43,288 bases of DNA. It comes from Phycisphaerales bacterium. GTDB lineage: Bacteria > Planctomycetota > Phycisphaerae > Phycisphaerales > UBA1924. Where the stretch lies: contig JABWBC010000011.1 of the NCBI GenBank assembly GCA_013360695.1, forward strand, positions 1 to 43,288. Reading direction: 5' to 3'. A program made the translations under genes and the position numbers. Shown piece after piece: positions 7,967-16,454 of this stretch (its first letter is position 1; every line of letters begins with the position of its first letter). The notes under the pieces are model-generated. The model was not told the origin of the DNA and did no database searches. It worked only from the letters and a program-made list of their open reading frames with translations.

Positions 7967-8286
7967 ACCCCAGTCTAACGAGGGTCCGATCTTGACTGAG
8001 CCAAGGTCTCGCCTATTGGTCCGGCTCAAGGCTGCTTTCTAAGACTGTTGGTGGACTCATTCGGATACCACATGTGGATGTGCTGGATTGCCTCAGGCGG
8101 CGTTCCGGGCTGCCCCTTTGAGATCCCTTCGCACTGGCCAAGGGAACCTCGTCGCGCGTCCCGCGCGGAAGGCGAATCGTCCCGCGGATGCTCAACGGAC
8201 GACGGAGGCGGTGAAGCCGGGCTGTCCGATTCCCGCGTTGCGCAGCCCCAGCGTCTCGAACCGCATGGCCACGAGGACCCGACGCG
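7967..8286. promoter_or_regulatory. Divergent control region between nhaR and the trehalose operon
   Basis: A 320-bp gap between two divergent genes with no plausible coding sequence. It must hold the promoters of both. I see no convincing -35/-10 pair. The perfect 10-bp palindrome CCACATGTGG at 8068-8077 is the only symmetric element I noticed, and it is too short to call an operator. Confidence 0.4.
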
Positions 8287-10845
8287 ATGACCACGGAACT
8301 GAGCGAGAGACTGCGGGCCATCGCGCGCACGCCGATTCTCCTGATCGCATGCGACTATGACGGCACGATTGCCGAGCTCGTATCCGATCCCTCGCGGGCG
8401 AGGACACACCCGTTCGCCATGGCGGCACTCGATCGGTGCATCTCCATGCCCTGGACGTCGGTGGCGGTTATTTCGGGGCGATCGCTCGATGACCTCCGCG
8501 AGCGGCTTGGAGCGGTTCAGCCGCACTTTGTCGCGGGTTCCCACGGCGCGGAGATGCCCGAAAGCAGGATCACGCTCAATGGCAAGCAGGCCGAGTCGCT
8601 CGCGAGCATTGAGCGCATCGTCGGCGAGCTCGAGCGTCGTACGCCCGGCCTGCGGATGGAAATAAAGCCAGCGTCGGTCGCGCTCCACTACCGCAACGCG
8701 GCCAGGACCGAGGGACTCGCCGCCGCCGAAGCGGCGATCGGGGTGTGCGCCTCGCTCCCGGATGTTCACGTCAGACTCGGGAGCATGGTTGTCGAGTTCA
8801 TGGTGGTTACCGCCAACAAGGGTGACGCCCTGCACCATGCACGGCACCGTTGCGGTGCGACCGGCGTGGTTTTCATCGGAGATGATCTGACCGACGAGGA
8901 TGCGTTTCGCGCGCTTGCGCCGCACGACGTTTCCGTTCGCGTGGGCGACGGGCAATCGATCGCCGCGCACCGCATCGCGAGCGTTTCCGAAGCCGCGGAG
9001 TTGCTCGAATCGCTCGCGGGCTTTCGCGCGGATTGGATTCAGAGCCGAAATCTCGTTCGGCTTGACGAGTGCGGCCTGCTCTCGGACCAGCGCACGACCG
9101 CCATCGTCTCACCCGGCGCGAGAATCTCGTGGCTGTGCCTGCCGCGAACCGACTCGTCAGCGATCTTTGCCGAACTGGTCGGTGGGCCGATCGCGGGTTC
9201 TTTCGAAATCGCGCCGCAGGAGCCGGCGGGCCCGTCTCGCAGTTCCTTTGACGGCGACTCGTTCGTACTCGTGACAGAGTGGCCCGGCCTTCGGGTGACG
9301 GATTACCTCGATGCGTCCGGCGGAAGAGCCTATCAGAAGGCCGGACGGACCGAACTTGTCCGAGTGATCGAAGGGACCGTGCCAACGCGCATCACCTTCG
9401 CGCCGCGGCTTGACTTCGGCCGCATCGCGACCCGACTGAAGGAGCGCGAGAACGGCATCGAGGTGGATGGATCGAACGATCCCATCGTCCTTCGTGCTCC
9501 GGGCGTTGCGTGGAACATCCAGCCCAATGGTGTCCATCACACCGCGATCGCGGCCGTCGATCCCTCGTCGGGGCCGATCTCTCTTGAACTCCGATACGGC
9601 ACGGCAAGCCTCGCCGCAGCAACGGAGTCGGAGCCGGAACGTCGTGATCAGAATCGACGGTTCTGGTCGGGCTGGTCGCGGTCGCTCAAGCTCCCCACGG
9701 TGCATCCCGCGCTCGTCAAGCGGAGTGCGCTCGTCATCAAGGCCTTGTGCCACGGGCCGAACGGCGGGATCGCGGCGGCCGCAACGACAAGCCTTCCTGA
9801 GCTCATCGGAGGTACGCGGAACTGGGACTATCGATACTGCTGGCCGCGCGACGCGGCGATGGCTGCGGCGGCGCTGGTTCGGCTGGGAAACACCGGGCAC
9901 GCGCTCAAGCTGCTCGACTGGCTTCTTGACGTTGTCGATCGCTGCGAGTCACCCGATCGACTCAGACCGATCTACACCATCTCCGGCTCGCACCTGCCGC
10001 CCGAGGCGGAGCTCGGCCATCTGCCGGGCTACGCCGACAGCCGGCCGGTTCGGATTGGCAATGCCGCGTCGAACCAGGTTCAGCTTGACGTCTTTGCGCC
10101 GATTGTCCATCTCGTCGCGCTGCTGGCCGAGCGCGGGGCGCCGATTTCGCCGGACCACTGGCGCCTCGTGCGTGCCATGGTCCGTGCCGTCGAGGCCCGA
10201 TGGAGCGAGCCGGACCACGGCATCTGGGAGATGCGCCTGGAGCGCCGCCACTACGTGCATTCCAAGGCCATGTGCTGGCACACGATTCACCGGGCACTCA
10301 CCATCGAAGAGTCCATCCTCGGCACGCGGAACAGTGACTGGAGCACGCTCGCCGAAACCATACGTCGTGAGGTTCTCGATAGGGGCTGGAATCAGGGACT
10401 TGGCGCCTTCTCCGGTTGCTATGAACAGCCCTATCCCGACGCGGCTGTCCTGACACTCGGGCTCACCGGTTTGATTTCCCACGACGATCCGCGTTGGGTG
10501 TCGACCGTGGAGTTTGTTCAGCGAGTGCTTCGCGACGGGCCGACCGTGCGCCGATACCGCACCGACGACGGCCTTCCCGGCGGCGAGGGCGGGATGCACA
10601 TCTGCACCGGCTGGCTGGTCGAATCGCTCACGAGCATCGGACGATGCGGCGAGGCCTCGGAGTTGCTTGATCGGTTCGCAGCGTTCATGAGTGGCCCCTG
10701 CCTGCTGACCGAGCAGTATGACCCTGTGACGAACATGGCCGTTGGAAATCTTGCCCAGGCCTACTCGCACCTTTCCTTCATCAATGCGGCTCTGGCGGTC
10801 GGCGATTCCTGCAACTCCCAGCACCCGAAAGGAACTCGCACATGA
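8287..10845 (+). CDS. Trehalose-6-phosphate phosphatase fused to GH15 glucoamylase/trehalase-like domain
   Basis: An 852-residue two-domain enzyme. Residues 1-245 form a HAD-type OtsB phosphatase: ACDYDGTIAEL with nucleophile Asp23 and acid/base Asp25, VISGR, and GDDLTDEDAF binding Mg2+; it removes phosphate from trehalose-6-phosphate. Residues about 260-845 are a glycoside hydrolase family 15 protein with an N-terminal beta-sandwich and an (alpha/alpha)6 barrel. It shows GTRNWDYRYCWPRDA, SRPVRIGNAASNQ, the acid candidate Glu648 in DHGIWEMR, VHSKAMCW, and the base candidate Glu767 in GGEGGMHICTGWLVE. GH15 enzymes of this bacterial type hydrolyse trehalose or other alpha-glucosides, so one chain may both finish trehalose synthesis and degrade the product. 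The GAGG at 8273 is a modest ribosome site. The stop overlaps the next ATG by 4 bp, so the two genes are translationally coupled. Confidence 0.9.
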   Translation: MTTELSERLRAIARTPILLIACDYDGTIAELVSDPSRARTHPFAMAALDRCISMPWTSVAVISGRSLDDLRERLGAVQPHFVAGSHGAEMPESRITLNGKQAESLASIERIVGELERRTPGLRMEIKPASVALHYRNAARTEGLAAAEAAIGVCASLPDVHVRLGSMVVEFMVVTANKGDALHHARHRCGATGVVFIGDDLTDEDAFRALAPHDVSVRVGDGQSIAAHRIASVSEAAELLESLAGFRADWIQSRNLVRLDECGLLSDQRTTAIVSPGARISWLCLPRTDSSAIFAELVGGPIAGSFEIAPQEPAGPSRSSFDGDSFVLVTEWPGLRVTDYLDASGGRAYQKAGRTELVRVIEGTVPTRITFAPRLDFGRIATRLKERENGIEVDGSNDPIVLRAPGVAWNIQPNGVHHTAIAAVDPSSGPISLELRYGTASLAAATESEPERRDQNRRFWSGWSRSLKLPTVHPALVKRSALVIKALCHGPNGGIAAAATTSLPELIGGTRNWDYRYCWPRDAAMAAAALVRLGNTGHALKLLDWLLDVVDRCESPDRLRPIYTISGSHLPPEAELGHLPGYADSRPVRIGNAASNQVQLDVFAPIVHLVALLAERGAPISPDHWRLVRAMVRAVEARWSEPDHGIWEMRLERRHYVHSKAMCWHTIHRALTIEESILGTRNSDWSTLAETIRREVLDRGWNQGLGAFSGCYEQPYPDAAVLTLGLTGLISHDDPRWVSTVEFVQRVLRDGPTVRRYRTDDGLPGGEGGMHICTGWLVESLTSIGRCGEASELLDRFAAFMSGPCLLTEQYDPVTNMAVGNLAQAYSHLSFINAALAVGDSCNSQHPKGTRT

Positions 10846-13166
10846 GCAATCTCCCCACGCGTCCTCTGAGGTCACGCTCAGCACGATTCGGACTTGCGGT
10901 GGCGATTCTGGCCACGGCCATCGCTGCGGGTCTCTCTTGGTATCAGATTCATGGAGAACAACGAACCGGTCTGGACGATCTTGAACGACGCGCCAAGCTG
11001 CTGGCGCACCGGAACGCCCCTGCCGCCCTGGCCGCAATCCCGCAGGCGGACCCACAGGCTGCGATCGGCGACCGACTTGACGGGCACTCGCGACTGCTGG
11101 GCATGGCCATCTTCAAGGCCGATGGCCAGCTCGCTGCATCGGGGCAGGGCCTGAGCGATTTGACACCGGTGATGAGCGAACCCGCCGCCGAGGCGATGGC
11201 GCATGGCGAGGACTTTGTCGCGCTCCGTCGCGACAACGACGGAAGCACGCATGTGCTGGCCCGGCCGCTCAACAACGCCGCGGGAGCGCCCGTGGGCGCC
11301 CTGGTCGTCCTGCACGACGCGCTGTATCTGGAAGATCGATTGACACGGGGCATGGTCCAAGGCCTGTTTCTCTCGCTCGCGGTCGGCGCTGGGATGTTCC
11401 TGCTGACGACGGGCCTTGCGTGGACGCTCTTCGAGAGGCCGCTGCATAATCTGGCGGCGTGGATGAGACGCCTCCGATTTGGGAACACGCCCGAACTTCC
11501 CCCGCGGGGACTGCCCGTGGGCCGATTGGCCGACGAGACGGCGCACTTGGCGGCGTCGTTCCGCGCGGCCCGAACGAAGGAGCGCGAAGCGGCCGAGGAA
11601 ACCGTGCGTTCGGACAAAGCCTGGACGCGTGATCGCCTGCGCGCTCACGCCATCGACGCGCTGAGGGGCGAGCCGCTGGTCGTGGTGAGCAATCGCGAAC
11701 CCTACATGCACCAACTCCGCGACGGAAAGCCAGTGCTGGTTCGCCCCGCCAGCGGCCTTGTAACCGGACTTGACCCGGTTCTGCGCGCCACCGGCGGGCT
11801 GTGGGTCGCGCACGGAGCGGGCGACGCCGATCGCGCGACGGCCGACAGCGCGGGGTGCATTCCCGTTCCTCCGAGCGATCCCCGCTACACATTGAAGCGG
11901 GTCTGGATCAGCAAGCTAGAAGAGGAAGGCTACTACTACGGGTTCTCGAATGAGGGACTCTGGCCGCTGTGCCATCTCACTCACGAGCGCCCGACATTTC
12001 GCGCGTCTGACTGGGATCAGTACGTCCGCGCCAACCACCGCTTCGCCAAGGCCGTGCTGGACGAATTGGGGAGCGAACGCGCGGTGGTCATGGTCCAGGA
12101 CTACCAGCTCGCGCTGGTGCCCGGCATACTCAAAGCGCATCGGCCCGACCTGCGCGTCGGTCTCTTCTGGCACATCCCGTGGCCCAACGCCGAAGCGTTC
12201 CGGATCTGTCCCTATCGAGTCGAACTGCTCCAGGGCATACTGGGAGCGGACCTGATCGGCTTTCACCTCCAGCAACACTGCAACAACTTCCTTGAATCCG
12301 TGGATCGCATGGTCGAGGCCAAGCTTGATTGGGATCGTTTCTCAGCGGAGATCAAGGGGCATGCGTCGCTGGTTCGGCCGTTCCCCATCAGCGTGCAACG
12401 CTGGTCGGAGCGCGGCGTGGCGAGCGGTCGCACGCTCGCCGAGCACATCGACTCCCTGGTTACACAACACCAGCTCGAGGGCGTCGCGATCGGCGTCGGC
12501 GTCGACCGCATTGACTACACCAAGGGCATCGCCGAGCGCTTCCGGGCCATCGAACGCCTCTTCGAGAAGCACCCTGAGCATCGCGGCAAGTTCACGTTCG
12601 TGCAGCTCGGTGCGCCCAGCCGCGTGCACATTCCCAAGTACCGAGACCTGGTCACCGACCTCGAGCAGCTTGCCGATTCGATCAATTGGAAGCTCCAAGA
12701 CGACACCTGGAAGCCGATCCGATTCCTCGTCGACCACCACGACGCTCCGAGGGTCTACGCGTTTCTGCGGATGGCATCGGTCTGTGTCGTCAGCTCGCTT
12801 CACGACGGTATGAATCTCGTGTCCAAGGAGTTCGTCGCCGCCAAAGAAGACGTCGATCATACGGATCCCGCCACCGAGGGCGTGTTGGTTCTCTCTGAGT
12901 TCGCGGGCGCCGCTCGCGATCTGCCCGAATCACTCATCATCAATCCGTACGACACCGAGGAGTTCGCGGCCGCGATCCACCTCGCCATCACCATGGACCC
13001 GAAGGACAAACAGCATCGTATGACGCGCATGCGCCTGCGCATCGAAGAGAACAACATCTACCGATGGGCGGCAGATTTCCTGACTTCGATCGCGCAGGCC
13101 AAGCCCCGCTCAGCACCCGATCCGGTTGTCACCGTCTCCACCACGACCCCGACCCAAATGGCATAG
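10842..13166 (+). CDS. otsA: Membrane sensor/HAMP-like module fused to trehalose-6-phosphate synthase (GT20)
   Basis: 774 residues. The N-terminus has a membrane helix (about 16-35), a 135-residue extracytoplasmic segment, a second helix (about 172-198) and a HAMP-like, charged helical linker (about 199-275). The GT20 domain follows from about 278: VVVSNREPYMH, RPASGLVTGLDPVL, VMVQDYQLALVPG, GLFWHIPWPNAEAFRICPYR, VGVDRIDYTKGIAERF and HDGMNLVSKEFV near 654-665. In E. coli OtsA the corresponding motif is RDGMNLV; here Arg is His, with the Asp and the GMNLV-KE core kept. The enzyme would make trehalose-6-phosphate from UDP-glucose and glucose-6-phosphate, the substrate for the phosphatase encoded just upstream (ATGA overlap). 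The two-TM architecture copies histidine kinases and chemoreceptors, suggesting that synthesis is gated directly by an envelope signal; that is inference. Confidence 0.92.
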   Translation: MSNLPTRPLRSRSARFGLAVAILATAIAAGLSWYQIHGEQRTGLDDLERRAKLLAHRNAPAALAAIPQADPQAAIGDRLDGHSRLLGMAIFKADGQLAASGQGLSDLTPVMSEPAAEAMAHGEDFVALRRDNDGSTHVLARPLNNAAGAPVGALVVLHDALYLEDRLTRGMVQGLFLSLAVGAGMFLLTTGLAWTLFERPLHNLAAWMRRLRFGNTPELPPRGLPVGRLADETAHLAASFRAARTKEREAAEETVRSDKAWTRDRLRAHAIDALRGEPLVVVSNREPYMHQLRDGKPVLVRPASGLVTGLDPVLRATGGLWVAHGAGDADRATADSAGCIPVPPSDPRYTLKRVWISKLEEEGYYYGFSNEGLWPLCHLTHERPTFRASDWDQYVRANHRFAKAVLDELGSERAVVMVQDYQLALVPGILKAHRPDLRVGLFWHIPWPNAEAFRICPYRVELLQGILGADLIGFHLQQHCNNFLESVDRMVEAKLDWDRFSAEIKGHASLVRPFPISVQRWSERGVASGRTLAEHIDSLVTQHQLEGVAIGVGVDRIDYTKGIAERFRAIERLFEKHPEHRGKFTFVQLGAPSRVHIPKYRDLVTDLEQLADSINWKLQDDTWKPIRFLVDHHDAPRVYAFLRMASVCVVSSLHDGMNLVSKEFVAAKEDVDHTDPATEGVLVLSEFAGAARDLPESLIINPYDTEEFAAAIHLAITMDPKDKQHRMTRMRLRIEENNIYRWAADFLTSIAQAKPRSAPDPVVTVSTTTPTQMA

Positions 13167-13781
13167 TCAGGGCACACTGACCGGGATGCTCTTGCTCAGA
13201 TCATGTGAAGGAATCAACGCACAGCTCGGCAGCCCCATCGAATCCCGCAAATCGTTGCTCGAAGCGGGCACTCGCGAGGTTCGGTCGTAGCCGGCCTCGT
13301 GCCTCTAAGGGCGATCACATGACGAACCTGGCGCCCGATGACGCAATCCGAAATGCGTCGACGAACGCCGGGCAACATTCTTTCGTACGCGCAATCTTGG
13401 ACACGCGGCGGAAGCCTTGCATCTCATATGGCACACGTGCAACGTGCGGCGATCGGCTTCAAGGCTCGTCGATCATCGCACAGCGTGACAGTTTCGCCGT
13501 CGCACGCAGATGAAGGGGTGGACCCACTGAATCTCGACCTCGCACGCGGCGTCGTCAATGTCGGCGTCTCGGGCGAGTGTGGCCGCGACCTAGCCTCCGT
13601 GCTCCGGTCCAGATGCACGAGACCTGACACTGGAACGGGTTGAGGGGGCACGTCACTGGATCCAGTTCCGGGAGAGGCCCAACACCGGGTTCCGTACAAC
13701 GCAGCCTAGATCTGCCTTGGGACAGCGCCCATGCCACGCGTGCTCCAAGGAAAGCCCTGGTCGTTGGCAATCCACTTCGAT
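13167..13781. other. Intergenic region with an IS remnant
   Basis: About 615 bp between the trehalose operon and the promoter at 13782. The only recognisable content is the degenerate IS3-type left end at 13594-13657. Short open frames on both strands show no protein-like composition or conserved motif. A small inverted repeat (GTCAG...CTGAC) directly after the otsA stop lacks a T-run. Confidence 0.5.
13594..13657 (-). mobile_element. IS3-type left-end remnant
   Basis: Read on the minus strand it begins TGACGTGCCCCCTCAACCCG and continues through the same 60-bp leader seen in the miniature element at 4426-4683, with about 75 percent identity by eye (compare CCTCCGTGCTCCGGTCCAGA here with CCTCCTTGCTCCAGCCCAGA there). 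The OrfA start and everything beyond it have decayed or are deleted. Confidence 0.6.
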
Positions 13782-13810
13782 TTGATTCCACACTCCTGTA
13801 TCCTTATAAT
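13782..13810 (+). promoter_or_regulatory. Sigma-70-type promoter for the YHS/PPK2 operon
   Basis: TTGATT (13782-13787), 17-bp spacer, TATAAT (13805-13810): a perfect -10 and a 5/6 -35 at the ideal spacing, inside a locally AT-rich stretch of an otherwise GC-rich sequence. Transcription would begin near 13817, giving an untranslated leader of about 135 nt before the start at 13951. No riboswitch fold was recognised in the leader. Confidence 0.65.
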
Positions 13811-13950
13811 TAACGAGCGTGGTTTGAAGATTCCTCCTCATCTTCAACGGTCGGCGCCATGGGCCAAACTCATCTCGTTTCGAGAACTTCGGGGATTCGC
13901 GAGAGGCGTGAGCCACGTTTGCCCGAGTGTGCCGGCGAAAGGAGCGGATG

Positions 13951-14619
13951 ATGTCGACTCCGAGCGGTTCGAATGATCTGGCGTCACGTCTTCAGCAGGA
14001 AATCGACAAGGCCAAGGGGCAGGTCGCGCAGTTCCACAAGGATTCCAGCGAGAAGGCGCAGGCTCTGAGCGCGCGCTACGCCAAGTTCGAGGAGGTGCGG
14101 GCTCGGCTGGCCAAGCAGTTTGAGCCGCGCGTCAAGGCGATCACCGAGCGCGTCAAGGAGGCGAAAGTCGATCACGAGCGTGACCGCGACGGCGGCGAGG
14201 TGCGCATCTCGATGGGGCACACCGACCTGGTGCCGCCCGGCGTGATGCTGCGATTCGTGCTGTCGCACGGCGGCGCGGTTGAATCGATCGCGATCGACTA
14301 CTACCTGTCGATCATCCCGGTGCTCTTCGAGTTCAGGTCGCACGACCGGATCGAAATGCCGCTCGACACGATCGACGACGCCAAGCTTCTCGCGTGGGTT
14401 GACGATCGGATCGTCGAGTTCACCAAGAACTATCTGCAGATCCCGTTCATCGAGGCCTACACGAAAGACTCGCGGGTGATCGACCCTGTCGCCAAGGTCT
14501 CGTTCAACCGCGTGCTGGCCAAGGGCACCACCGAGTACAAGGGCACGAAGTACTACTTCGCGAGTGAGGAATCGCTCAAGGCCTTCCAGCACGAACCGGC
14601 GAAGTTTGTGGGCGTTTGA
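13951..14619 (+). CDS. Coiled-coil protein with cysteine-less YHS-like C-terminal domain
   Basis: 222 residues. ATG 13951 follows GAAAGGAG at 6 nt; the ATG just before it at 13948 is possible but too close. The first 70 residues form a charged coiled coil; the middle is a mixed alpha/beta region I do not recognise. The last 45 residues, from DPVAKVSFNRVLA to YKGTKYYFASEESLKAFQHE and PAKFVGV, follow the YHS pattern (DPVCGM ... YYFCS..C ... F ... P). Here the usual metal-binding cysteines are replaced by Ala, Ser and Glu, so metal binding as in copper YHS proteins is unlikely. There is no signal peptide, so it is cytoplasmic. It heads the cluster that continues with PPK2, 72 bp downstream. Its role is unknown. 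Confidence 0.8.
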   Translation: MSTPSGSNDLASRLQQEIDKAKGQVAQFHKDSSEKAQALSARYAKFEEVRARLAKQFEPRVKAITERVKEAKVDHERDRDGGEVRISMGHTDLVPPGVMLRFVLSHGGAVESIAIDYYLSIIPVLFEFRSHDRIEMPLDTIDDAKLLAWVDDRIVEFTKNYLQIPFIEAYTKDSRVIDPVAKVSFNRVLAKGTTEYKGTKYYFASEESLKAFQHEPAKFVGV

Positions 14620-14691
14620 CATCCTTCACGCGCATGGCGGTCAGCCTGGTCGGCCGCCAACCCGCTCCCGCGTCGGAAAGGGGCGATCATC

Positions 14692-15540
14692 ATGCGAGCG
14701 CAACGCGAGAAGACCGAAGTGCGAAGGGGGCGTGTAAAGCCGGACACCGAGGACGGCGGCAAGAAGCTCAAGCGCAAGGGTTATGAGAAGGAGCTTCGCC
14801 GACTCCAGGTCGAGCTGTGTCATCTGCAGGCGTGGGTGAAGCAGGAGGGTCTGCGCGTCATCGTGGTCTTTGAGGGCCGCGATGGGGCCGGGAAAGGCGG
14901 CACGATCCGGGCGTTGACCGAGCGGGTCAGCCCTCGCGTCTTCCGCCTCGTGGCGCTGCCGGCGCCGTCCGACCGCGAGAAGAGCCAGATGTACCTCCAA
15001 CGCTACATGGCTCACTTCCCATCGGCGGGCGAGGTCGTGATCTTCGACCGCAGCTGGTACAACCGCGCCGGCGTTGAGCGTGTGATGGGCTTCTGCAGCG
15101 ACGAGCAGTACGAGCGATTCCTTGAGTTGGCGCCCGTGGTTGAGAAGTTTGTGGTCGAGAGCGGCATCATCCTTGTCAAGTACTGGCTCGAGGTCAGCAA
15201 CGAAGAGCAGGAGCGGCGATTCAAGGCGCGGATCGAGGATCCAGTCCGGCAGTGGAAGCTCAGCCCGATGGACCTGCCGTCGCGCGAGCGCTGGTACGAC
15301 TATTCAAGAGCTCGCGACCGGATGCTGGAATCCACCGACACGAAGCACTCGCCGTGGTACATCGTGCGTTCCGACGACAAGAAGCGTGCGCGGCTCAATT
15401 GCATCTCGCACCTGCTCAACCTCATCCCCTACAAGAAGCTCCGGCGTGAGAAGATCAAGCTCCCCTCCCGATCCAAGAAGGGCGCCTATGACGATCAGGC
15501 GTCGCTGAAGGGGCGTCGGTTTGTGCCGGATGTGTTCTAA
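14692..15540 (+). CDS. ppk2: Polyphosphate kinase 2
   Basis: 282 residues, the usual size of a one-domain PPK2. It has Walker A GRDGAGKGGT (62-71), Walker B/lid region VVIFDRSWYNRAGVERVMGF (115-134), and the conserved LVKYWLEVSNEEQERRF and WKLSPMDLPSRERWYDYSRA blocks. PPK2 enzymes transfer phosphate between polyphosphate and nucleotides; the family is known mainly for phosphorylating GDP or ADP from polyphosphate. The set of motifs fits the NDP-phosphorylating class. The basic N-terminus (1-40) is typical. AAAGGGG precedes ATG 14692. It lies between the YHS-like gene and the amidotransferase gene on the same strand and is probably cotranscribed with both. Confidence 0.95.
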   Translation: MRAQREKTEVRRGRVKPDTEDGGKKLKRKGYEKELRRLQVELCHLQAWVKQEGLRVIVVFEGRDGAGKGGTIRALTERVSPRVFRLVALPAPSDREKSQMYLQRYMAHFPSAGEVVIFDRSWYNRAGVERVMGFCSDEQYERFLELAPVVEKFVVESGIILVKYWLEVSNEEQERRFKARIEDPVRQWKLSPMDLPSRERWYDYSRARDRMLESTDTKHSPWYIVRSDDKKRARLNCISHLLNLIPYKKLRREKIKLPSRSKKGAYDDQASLKGRRFVPDVF

Positions 15541-15577
15541 GACGCGACGATCGATCGCGCCGCGGAGGACTTGACGC

Positions 15578-16405
15578 ATGTGCCGATGGCTGGCGTATTC
15601 CGGGGCTCCGATCCTGCTTGAGGACATCCTCTTTAAGCCCGCGCATTCGTTGATCGATCAGAGCATGAGCTCCAAGTCGGCGGAGACGCCCACCAATGGC
15701 GATGGGTTCGGCGTGGGTTGGTATGACGATCGTCCCACGCCGGGACTCTTCCGGAGCATCCGCCCCGCGTGGAACGATTTCAACCTGCGCGATCTGGCGG
15801 CCCACATCGAATCGCCCCGGTTCCTGGCGCACGTGCGGGCGACCTCGCAGGCCGTCGTGCAGGAAACAAACTGCCACCCGTTCCGCTGGAAGAACTGGCT
15901 GTTTGTTCACAACGGCGAGGTTTTCGGGATCGAGCAATTCCGCAAGAAGCTCGTGCAGGCCGTGGCGGACGAGCTCTTTCCGGAGATGCTCGGCACGACC
16001 GATTCGGAGGTGATGTTCTACCTGGCGCTCACCTTCGGCCTGGACGCCGACCCGCCCGGGGCGCTCGCCCGGATGGCGGGGTTCATCGAGGCGACCGCGA
16101 AGGAGGCGGGCATCGGTGAATCGCTTTGGATGACGCTGGGGCTGAGCGATGGCAGGGTGGTCCACGCCTTGCGATACGCCAGCGATGGGCAGGCCCCGAC
16201 GCTGTATCACAGCCGAGACGTCGACGACGCGGTCCGATGGAACCCGCAACTGGCCGGGCGGTTCTCGCCCGACACTCGGTTTATCGTGTCAGAGCCCGCG
16301 GGGACCGCGGTCAATGTGTGGGTTGAGGTGCCGCAGGGTTCATACGTTCGCGTCGAGGGAGAGGCGCTGGAGATAAGACCGTTTGCGCCGGTGTCGTCCG
16401 ATTAG
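15578..16405 (+). CDS. Class II glutamine amidotransferase (YafJ/EgtC-like)
   Basis: 275 residues. The N-terminus MCRWLAYSG exposes Cys2, the catalytic nucleophile after Met removal in Ntn-type glutamine amidotransferases. Supporting blocks are NGDGFGVGWYD, FLAHVRATSQAVVQETNCHP, FVHNGEVFG and GTTDSEVMFYL, the substrate-binding elements of the GATase_4/GATase_6 group to which E. coli YafJ and mycobacterial EgtC belong. It would hydrolyse a gamma-glutamyl amide; the true substrate is unknown and no synthetase partner is adjacent, so it may be a stand-alone amidohydrolase. GGAGG at 15565-15569 lies 8 nt before the start. The gene sits 37 bp after ppk2 and 49 bp before the SulP gene. Confidence 0.9.
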   Translation: MCRWLAYSGAPILLEDILFKPAHSLIDQSMSSKSAETPTNGDGFGVGWYDDRPTPGLFRSIRPAWNDFNLRDLAAHIESPRFLAHVRATSQAVVQETNCHPFRWKNWLFVHNGEVFGIEQFRKKLVQAVADELFPEMLGTTDSEVMFYLALTFGLDADPPGALARMAGFIEATAKEAGIGESLWMTLGLSDGRVVHALRYASDGQAPTLYHSRDVDDAVRWNPQLAGRFSPDTRFIVSEPAGTAVNVWVEVPQGSYVRVEGEALEIRPFAPVSSD

Positions 16406-16454
16406 TCGCACTCCGTCACCCTCCTTCTACCAAGCCCCTTTCTCTGGACTACCC

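Noticed and set aside
8068-8077. Perfect palindrome CCACATGTGG between nhaR and the trehalose operon as an operator
   Set aside because: Only 10 bp, symmetry does not extend outward and it does not fit the T-N11-A pattern of LysR sites; kept only as a note in the divergent-region entry.
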